A DNA stretch of 46,323 bases, from contig CAJTUR010000008.1 of NCBI GenBank assembly GCA_910579535.1, forward strand, positions 1 to 46,323, read 5' to 3'. The notes beneath the pieces are model-generated. The model saw nothing but the letters and a program-made list of their open reading frames with translations. It had not been told where the DNA came from and did not search any database. Source of the stretch: an uncultured Bacilli bacterium (GTDB lineage Bacteria; Bacillota_I; Bacilli_A; RF39; UBA660). Position 1 is the stretch's first letter. The number at the start of each line of letters is the position of its first letter. Below, in pieces: positions 41,467 through 46,323 of the stretch. A program made the translations under genes and the position numbers.

Positions 41467-42471
41467 TTAAAATATTGAACTATTATAGTCTATTTTTAAA
41501 TGTTCATACGATTTTTCTGTTGCTACACGGCCACGAGGTGTTCTTTTAATGAATCCTTCTTGTAATAAAAAAGGTTCTACAACGTCTTCTATAGTAGAAA
41601 TTTCTTCCCCAATAGAAGTAGCGATGGTTTCTATTCCTACTGGACCGCCATTAAATTTGGTGATTAGACTTGTTAAATACTCGATATCAATGGCATCGAG
41701 ACCAAAATCATCTACTTTTAATTTTTTTAACGAGGCATCCGCTATTTCTTTGGTTATACATGCTTTTCCTTCTACTAAAGCAAAGTCACGTACTCTTTTA
41801 AATAAACGGTTGGCAATACGTGGTGTTTTGCGACAACGCTTTGATAAGAGTTCAGAAGCCGTATCCTCAATTGGCATATCTAAAACTTTACTTGTTCTTT
41901 TTATAATGCGATCAAGTTCACTTTCTTTATAATACTCGAGTTTTGAGATAATTCCAAATCGATCTCTTAATGGGGCTGAAATATCTCCAGCACGTGTTGT
42001 TGCACCTACCAAGGTGAAGGGAGGTAAGTCAATTTTAATGTTTCGGGATTTTCCTTCACTACCAATGACTAAGTCAATTTCAAAATCTTCCATGGCAGGG
42101 TATAATACTTCTTCAATAAATTTTGGCATACGATGTATTTCATCAATAAATAAAACGTCTCCTGGTTCAAGTGTCGATAAGACGGCTGCTAAATCACCTG
42201 TTTTTTCTAAAGAAGGTCCACTTGCTGTTTTTAAGTTGCTTCCTAATTCGTTTGCAATGATGTGTGCTAGTGTGGTTTTTCCAAGGCCGGGAGGCCCATA
42301 TAGTAAAACATGGTCTAAAGGTTCACTTCTCATTAGCGCTGCTTTTATAAAAACACTCAAATTCTCTCTTGTTTCATTTTGGCCAATGTATTCTTCTAAA
42401 CTTTGAGGACGAATGTTTTTTTCAAACACGTCTTCTTTTTTTTCTTCGGGGTCAATAATTCTTTCTGTCAT
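41467..42471 (-). CDS. ruvB: Holliday junction branch migration ATPase RuvB
   Basis: 334 residues. RuvB is the hexameric AAA+ motor that with RuvA moves Holliday junctions during repair. Walker A GPPGLGKTTLAH at about 59-70, Walker B LFIDEIHRM, sensor VGATTRAGDISAPLRDRFG with the arginine finger in LRDRF, and the winged-helix C-terminus (GFIKRTPRGRVAT) are complete. It starts 12 bases after ruvA, in the same transcript. The length is normal. Confidence 0.97.
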   Translation of the reverse strand: MTERIIDPEEKKEDVFEKNIRPQSLEEYIGQNETRENLSVFIKAALMRSEPLDHVLLYGPPGLGKTTLAHIIANELGSNLKTASGPSLEKTGDLAAVLSTLEPGDVLFIDEIHRMPKFIEEVLYPAMEDFEIDLVIGSEGKSRNIKIDLPPFTLVGATTRAGDISAPLRDRFGIISKLEYYKESELDRIIKRTSKVLDMPIEDTASELLSKRCRKTPRIANRLFKRVRDFALVEGKACITKEIADASLKKLKVDDFGLDAIDIEYLTSLITKFNGGPVGIETIATSIGEEISTIEDVVEPFLLQEGFIKRTPRGRVATEKSYEHLKIDYNSSIF

Positions 42472-42483
42472 TTTCTTTCCTTT

Positions 42484-43035
42484 CTATTTTAACAATAGTT
42501 TTAATGCTTCTTTTACTTGTTCTTCTACTTTTAAATCTTTAGGTATTTTGGGAAGAATTTTTTTGATGTCGCTGTTTTTATAGCCTAGGCTTTCTAATAC
42601 TTCTACTAGTTCACTTAAATCTTGAGGCGACACTGTATTAGAAGTACTTAACTTTCCTTTTAAATCCAAAATGATTTGGCGAGCAATTTTATCCCCAATT
42701 TTAGGAAATTTTGTAAGATAGAGCGTATTTTCTCGATCAATGGCATCAATAATGCCAGAAACGCTTCCTAAAGCAAACATTGGCAGAGCCATTTTGGGAC
42801 CTAGTCCCTTAACATTAATGAGTCTTAAAAATAATTCTTTTTCTTCCATAGAGTTAAATCCATAAAGTGAAAATTCATCTTCTCTAATATGGGGATAAAT
42901 ATAAATCGTTTGTTCACTTTCTATTGGATAGCTAAAAGGATTCGCAACAAAAATTTGGAACCCTATACCATTGTTTTCTATGGTTACATAGTTTTTTTCT
43001 GTTTCTTTAATTTTTCCTTTTATAAAACTAAACAT
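42484..43035 (-). CDS. ruvA: Holliday junction DNA helicase subunit RuvA
   Basis: 183 residues. RuvA binds the four-way junction as a tetramer and loads RuvB. Domain I is an OB-fold (FSFIKGKIKETEKNYVTIEN), domain II has the helix-hairpin-helix regions (INVKGLGPKMALPMF and KFPKIGDKIARQIILDLKGK), and domain III is at the C-terminus (SPQDLSELVEVLESLGYKNSD). It is the first gene of ruvA-ruvB, with GAGGTGGTAAT as ribosome site, and follows holA after about 31 bases. Confidence 0.95.
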   Translation of the reverse strand: MFSFIKGKIKETEKNYVTIENNGIGFQIFVANPFSYPIESEQTIYIYPHIREDEFSLYGFNSMEEKELFLRLINVKGLGPKMALPMFALGSVSGIIDAIDRENTLYLTKFPKIGDKIARQIILDLKGKLSTSNTVSPQDLSELVEVLESLGYKNSDIKKILPKIPKDLKVEEQVKEALKLLLK

Positions 43036-43066
43036 ATTACCACCTCATTCCTATTTTAGCATAGAT

Positions 43067-43999
43067 TTAAAACGTTTCTAGTAAAAAGCTTTTAAATATT
43101 AAAAATTTATCGTCATTGCCACTTACTATTTTATAATCTAAGTCAGCTATTTTTTTAATAAAATTTTTCAAATCTTCTTCATAAAAATCAGAACTGTTTT
43201 TTGACAATTTATCGATTTGCCACTCTTGCATTTTTAATCGTTTTCCAATGTCTTTTTTATAATAACCTTTAGACATTAAAAATTTTACTTGGTACATTAA
43301 ACGGTATTCTCTTGCTAAAAGTCGTACTAAAACAATTGGATCAATTTTTAATCTATATAAATCTTCTAAAAGAAACAAAGCTTTTTTTAAATTCTTATTT
43401 ACAATAGCTTCTATAAATTTAAAATTATTGTCTACAATCGATTTTGAAATGATTTCTTTTACGTCTTCTAATCGAATGGTAGAAGGTGTTTCATAATATA
43501 AAAATAATTTTTGAATTTCATTATAAATTAAATCATAATTGTTTTGACAAGATTCTGTTATGTATTCTAATGTTTCATTCTCTATTTTATATTTGTTTTT
43601 AAAGATAAGCTCTCTTCCTTTAGCTATTAAATCCATTTTAGAAAGTCCACCTACGTTTATTATTTTATATTTTTTTTCAAACGCTTTAGTCACTTTTTTA
43701 CGATTGTCTATTTTTTCGTATGTAGTAAATATTATCGTTGTGGAAGGAACAGGATTTTCCATGTAATTTAAAATCTTTTGTACGTCTTCTTCTTTTTCTT
43801 TACTACTTGTAAAGAGAAGAGCGTTTTTAACAATTATGAATTTAAATTCTTCAAACATTGAAACATAGGTAGCTTCTGTTAAAACGTCTTCGATATTTGA
43901 ATCCATTAAATCTATAGTTACACTATTTGTCTCGTTTTTAATTATCTTTTGAATTTCTTCTTCTATGAGACAAAAACTTTCTCCATAAATTAAATACAT
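43067..43999 (-). CDS. holA: DNA polymerase III delta subunit
   Basis: 310 residues from the ATG at 43999; the ATG six bases before is too near the GAAGGA site. The delta subunit opens the sliding clamp in the clamp loader. Family features: the start MYLIYGESFCLIEEEIQKII, the AAA+-like core without a Walker A ATPase motif, TTIIFTTYEKIDNRKKVTKAF near 110-130, and a helical C-terminal collar (LVRLLAREYRLMYQVKFL, KRLKMQEWQIDKLS). The length is slightly below the usual 330. In Bacillus it follows comEC; that gene is not seen upstream, where the DNA is gene-poor. Confidence 0.85.
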   Translation of the reverse strand: MYLIYGESFCLIEEEIQKIIKNETNSVTIDLMDSNIEDVLTEATYVSMFEEFKFIIVKNALLFTSSKEKEEDVQKILNYMENPVPSTTIIFTTYEKIDNRKKVTKAFEKKYKIINVGGLSKMDLIAKGRELIFKNKYKIENETLEYITESCQNNYDLIYNEIQKLFLYYETPSTIRLEDVKEIISKSIVDNNFKFIEAIVNKNLKKALFLLEDLYRLKIDPIVLVRLLAREYRLMYQVKFLMSKGYYKKDIGKRLKMQEWQIDKLSKNSSDFYEEDLKNFIKKIADLDYKIVSGNDDKFLIFKSFLLETF

Positions 44000-44005
44000 G
44001 GTCAT

Positions 44006-44641
44006 TCCTTCTTTTATTTATTATAACATAGATTAAAAGAAAAAAGATAACGGTTTTTGTTGTCATAAATATTTGTCTCACTACGATAAAATTAAAAAAA
44101 TAAGGGAACAAGAAAAAGAAGAACCTATTATAAAAAATAATGGATAAATTCAATGAATTAAAAATGCCTAAAATAATAGCTGAAGAAGTAAAAAATATAT
44201 TCCTTAGTAAACGTTACAAAAGAAAATAGAGTTTAGAGAATTTTATAAATGTATATATTGTTGAGTAATTAGTTTGAAAAGATATTTTGATTCTATTAGG
44301 GCTTTAAAAAGGATATATATTGATTTTAATGAAAAAGAACTATTTATCTTATAACTGTTCAAAGTTATTATTTGAATAATACAATTATCTATACAACTTA
44401 AAGAAAAATTCTTTTTGTAATGGATTAAAAAAAGATATTGCCACATTAAAAATGCAATATCTAATAAGCTAAAATTCTGAATTTGTTTAAGATAACAACA
44501 ACTTTAAACTCATCAAAAGAATTATTTATGGAAAACAACAATTATTACTAGGTGTGTCAAGAAAATTTATATTACCTACCATCTATTTTATTGTAAGTAT
44601 AAAAAAATTTCTTGAGCTATTTCTTTTGATTTAAATTAAGC
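44006..44641. other. Gene-poor stretch with short coding-like fragments
   Basis: 636 bases without a supported gene. A plus-strand frame at 44037-44147 reads DNGFCCHKYLSHYDKIKKIR with EQEKEEPIIKNNG and no start; another at 44141-44230 reads MDKFNELKMPKIIAEEVKNI followed by FLSKRYKRK. They might be remnants of a lost gene. The rest, to the start of the next gene, is AT-rich with no clear promoter, hairpin or RNA gene. In relatives comEC often occupies this place, so this may be the site of a deletion. Confidence 0.4.
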
Positions 44642-45139
44642 TTAGGTATTAATAGCTATACAATCATATCCTGTTTCTTTCAATTGTTCAATATATTTAG
44701 AAATCTCAGTATATTCTATAAACTCTTCATAATCTAATTTAATTGTTGCATTTTCATCGTCTCTTTCATATTCGTGATTTTTAAAAAGTTTCATTTTCTC
44801 AACATTCCCTAAGTAATTAGCTGGATCTACAAACTTATAGTTCTCTTTACCTCTTACAATATAACTTTCTGTGTCCTTACTATATATTAAACTAATATTA
44901 CCTTCAATATCATACATATAAACTTTAACATCTTCAAACGGCGTGTAGGACTTCCCATTCATCGAACAATTGTAGGAAGTATAGTCACTATTTGGAGGCG
45001 ATACATTATTTGGCTCCTTATTGTTATTCTCGTTAATGCCATTTTTGTTATTAAAAACCAAAAATAAATCAACACCTATAGCAACAATAATTCCAACCAA
45101 TAATAGAAATATTATAATATTTTTTTTATCTCTTTTCAT
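44642..45139 (-). CDS. Membrane-anchored extracellular protein, function unknown
   Basis: 165 residues. Charged N-terminus (MKRDKKN), one transmembrane segment (about residues 8-29, IIIFLLLVGIIVAIGVDLFLVF), a Ser/Asn/Pro linker (ENNNKEPNNVSPPNSDY) and an outer domain with Cys at about 59 and 160 that could form a disulphide (NCSMNGKSY...GYDCIAINT). It ends IAINT and has no lipobox. The gene lies 10 bases after the TSP1/Ig protein gene on the same strand, so the two are probably cotranscribed and may act together outside the cell. Family not recognised. Confidence 0.7.
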   Translation of the reverse strand: MKRDKKNIIIFLLLVGIIVAIGVDLFLVFNNKNGINENNNKEPNNVSPPNSDYTSYNCSMNGKSYTPFEDVKVYMYDIEGNISLIYSKDTESYIVRGKENYKFVDPANYLGNVEKMKLFKNHEYERDDENATIKLDYEEFIEYTEISKYIEQLKETGYDCIAINT

Positions 45140-45149
45140 CCTTCACCTC

Positions 45150-46274
45150 TTAATGACAACAACTATCTAGTTGGTAAGCACCTGGATCACAATTACATTT
45201 GCATTGACCAGCAGCATCGCAACAGCCATAACCATAAGTACATTCCCCAGATCCACCGCCGCCTCCAGATGAACATGCTTGAGTATTACAGTCCATACTT
45301 TCACTAGTTCTTCTTCCAGCAGGATCACAAGTAAAGCCACTACCCGTAGTGCTCTTATAAGAAATGCTTCTTTTCTTTTTTCCGCCACCACATTTTTTGC
45401 TACATTCGCTCCAACTTCCATATTTTGCTGTAGAACTTTCACACTTATCAATATACACATTAACCTCACGATTACATATATTATAATTTCCAGCACGGTC
45501 TGCTATTGTATAACTTCCAAAATTGCTTTTACTTGATGTACTAGTATAAGTTTGACTATGAATTTCTGTTCGAACGCAACCACTTAAGTTATCCCCACAG
45601 CTTAAGCTTATTGTCCGATTACCTGAAGTCCAGCTGGTGGATTCTCCTGAATAAGAGCATCTTGGTGGCGTGATATCTCTTTTAACCGTAGTTTCTTTTG
45701 TACAAGTATTACCAGCATTATCTGTAACACTTATCAATACATTTAAACTTGATGTATCATAATCTAAAGTATAAGATTCATCTGTTTGTTCTTCTCCATT
45801 TACTTTTATTGTCTTCGTTTTAACTCCACTCTCAAATTTGTCTTCAAAAGCAGAACCATCTTTAAATTCAATAGCAACATCACTTGTATACCAACTATTT
45901 GACCCTATTGTTCCTGACACATCAATTTCACAACTTGGTGCATTCTTATCCACATATGCATCCACTTGTCTATTACATTCTGTTTTATTTCCAGCTTCGT
46001 CTTCTATTGTATAATTTCCAAATTCAGCTTTACCTATTGTATTACTATATGTTTTACTCCAATTATATGACTTTGCACAACCACTTAAATTGTCTTCACA
46101 TCCTAAGCTTATCGTTCGATTACTGTTCGTCCATGTTGTCGATTCTCCACTATAATCGCATGTCGGAGCGGTTGAATCTTTTTTTACTGTCACTTCTTTA
46201 TGACACACATTTCCAGCTTTATCGGTTACATTTATTGCTACTTTAAAATTTGCTCTATCTTCTTTTAATATAAA
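45150..46274 (-). CDS. Secreted Cys-rich Ig-like/thrombospondin type 1-like protein, 5' truncated
   Basis: About 375 codons of open frame, the first 22 before any start codon (46209-46274), beginning after a TAG at 46275. The signal peptide is therefore missing and the domain starts in the middle (NVTDKAGN). Numbering from the GTG at 46208: two homologous Ig-like modules (about 12-82 and 180-250, each with YSGEST-x-W, NRTISL and DNLSGC) flank a different one (about 91-180). A thrombospondin type 1-like repeat follows at 263-312 (YGSWSECSKKCGGGKKKRS, ending DCNTQAC). After a glycine linker the tail is Cys-rich (CTYGYGCCDAAGQCKCNCD). Surface adhesion is likely for such modules but not proven here. 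Confidence 0.75.
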   Translation of the reverse strand, partial: FILKEDRANFKVAINVTDKAGNVCHKEVTVKKDSTAPTCDYSGESTTWTNSNRTISLGCEDNLSGCAKSYNWSKTYSNTIGKAEFGNYTIEDEAGNKTECNRQVDAYVDKNAPSCEIDVSGTIGSNSWYTSDVAIEFKDGSAFEDKFESGVKTKTIKVNGEEQTDESYTLDYDTSSLNVLISVTDNAGNTCTKETTVKRDITPPRCSYSGESTSWTSGNRTISLSCGDNLSGCVRTEIHSQTYTSTSSKSNFGSYTIADRAGNYNICNREVNVYIDKCESSTAKYGSWSECSKKCGGGKKKRSISYKSTTGSGFTCDPAGRRTSESMDCNTQACSSGGGGGSGECTYGYGCCDAAGQCKCNCDPGAYQLDSCCH

Positions 46275-46277
46275 CTA

Positions 46278-46323
46278 CAACCCGCCGCAAGCAACGGGGT
46301 TTTAATCGGAATCACTCAGTAAT
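46278..46323. other. GC-richer junction at the window end
   Basis: The last ~46 bases (CAACCCGCCGCAAGCAACGG onward) are clearly richer in GC than the rest and form a terminator-like hairpin (CCCG with CGGG) followed by GTTTT. They cut the Ig/TSP1 gene mid-domain. A transposon end, terminator of a neighbouring unit or a contig-edge artefact are all possible. Confidence 0.35.

Noticed and set aside
44243..44446. Minus-strand frame of 67 residues in the gene-poor stretch
   Set aside because: Hydrophobic random-looking sequence, no ribosome site, and no family; treated as chance in AT-rich DNA.
1..46323. CRISPR arrays, tRNA or rRNA genes
   Set aside because: No regularly spaced repeat-spacer pattern or tRNA cloverleaf was seen on reading both strands; short tRNA genes could still be missed without a covariance-model search.

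Overview
The window is AT-rich chromosomal DNA from a Gram-positive (Firmicutes) bacterium. In several genes TGA is an in-frame stop (comN, relA), so the standard bacterial code is used and not the mycoplasma code. Short intergenic gaps, strong AGGAGG-type ribosome sites, a T-box leader, a 6S RNA beside tcdA, and B. subtilis-like gene order (relA-dtd, hisS/aspS, 6S-tcdA-rarA; comN-spoVB-DUF421-TIGR04086-tgt-queA-ruvB-ruvA-holA) point to a Bacilli-like lineage, possibly an uncultured gut group. The lineage is inference; the synteny comes from memory of B. subtilis.

Layout. 1-2500: one end of what looks like an integrated filamentous phage (inovirus-like): on the minus strand a possible ssDNA-binding protein, a small basic protein, a pVIII-like coat protein, two small membrane proteins and the start of a secreted protein. 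A divergent Cro/CI-type repressor and three palindromic operators sit around a consensus promoter. 2567-8303: mostly core genes: a 42-residue Asn/Ser/Arg-rich protein, a ZIP metal transporter, a class I glutamine amidotransferase, XerD, RarA, GpsA, TcdA and a 6S RNA. 8364-14993: accessory island with a type II restriction-modification operon (BglII-like E-x-Q nuclease candidate, EcoRI-type adenine methylase, unknown third gene), small orphans including a DnaJ-C/DUF4177-like fusion, a decayed RHS toxin with an intact candidate immunity gene, and a broken lysin. 15007-16716: a GGGtGRT protein and its NifU-like partner.

16834-28800: a long minus-strand run starting at an apparent aspartate-specific T-box: hisS, asnS, a broken gene, aspS, an unknown gene, gatC-gatA-gatB, a membrane protein and a HerA-type ATPase. 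It combines tRNA charging (His, Asn, Asp) with the GatCAB amidotransferase. 28860-34800: a mini-ORF with a terminator, an unknown gene, dtd, a Rel protein with a degenerate hydrolase motif, comN, a SpoVB-like flippase and a GNAT acetyltransferase. 34916-44005: membrane/coiled-coil proteins, DUF421, a TIGR04086 protein, a pilin-like protein, tgt-queA (queuosine), ruvB-ruvA (Holliday junction processing) and holA. 44006-46323: a gene-poor stretch, a membrane-anchored protein and a 5'-truncated secreted protein with Ig-like modules and a thrombospondin type 1-like repeat, ending at a GC-richer junction.

The most novel-looking parts are the inovirus-like module with its operator switch, the restriction system with an unknown third gene, the GGGtGRT pair, the Rel protein with a lost HD motif, and the bacterial TSP1 protein. 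No tRNA, rRNA or CRISPR array was seen.
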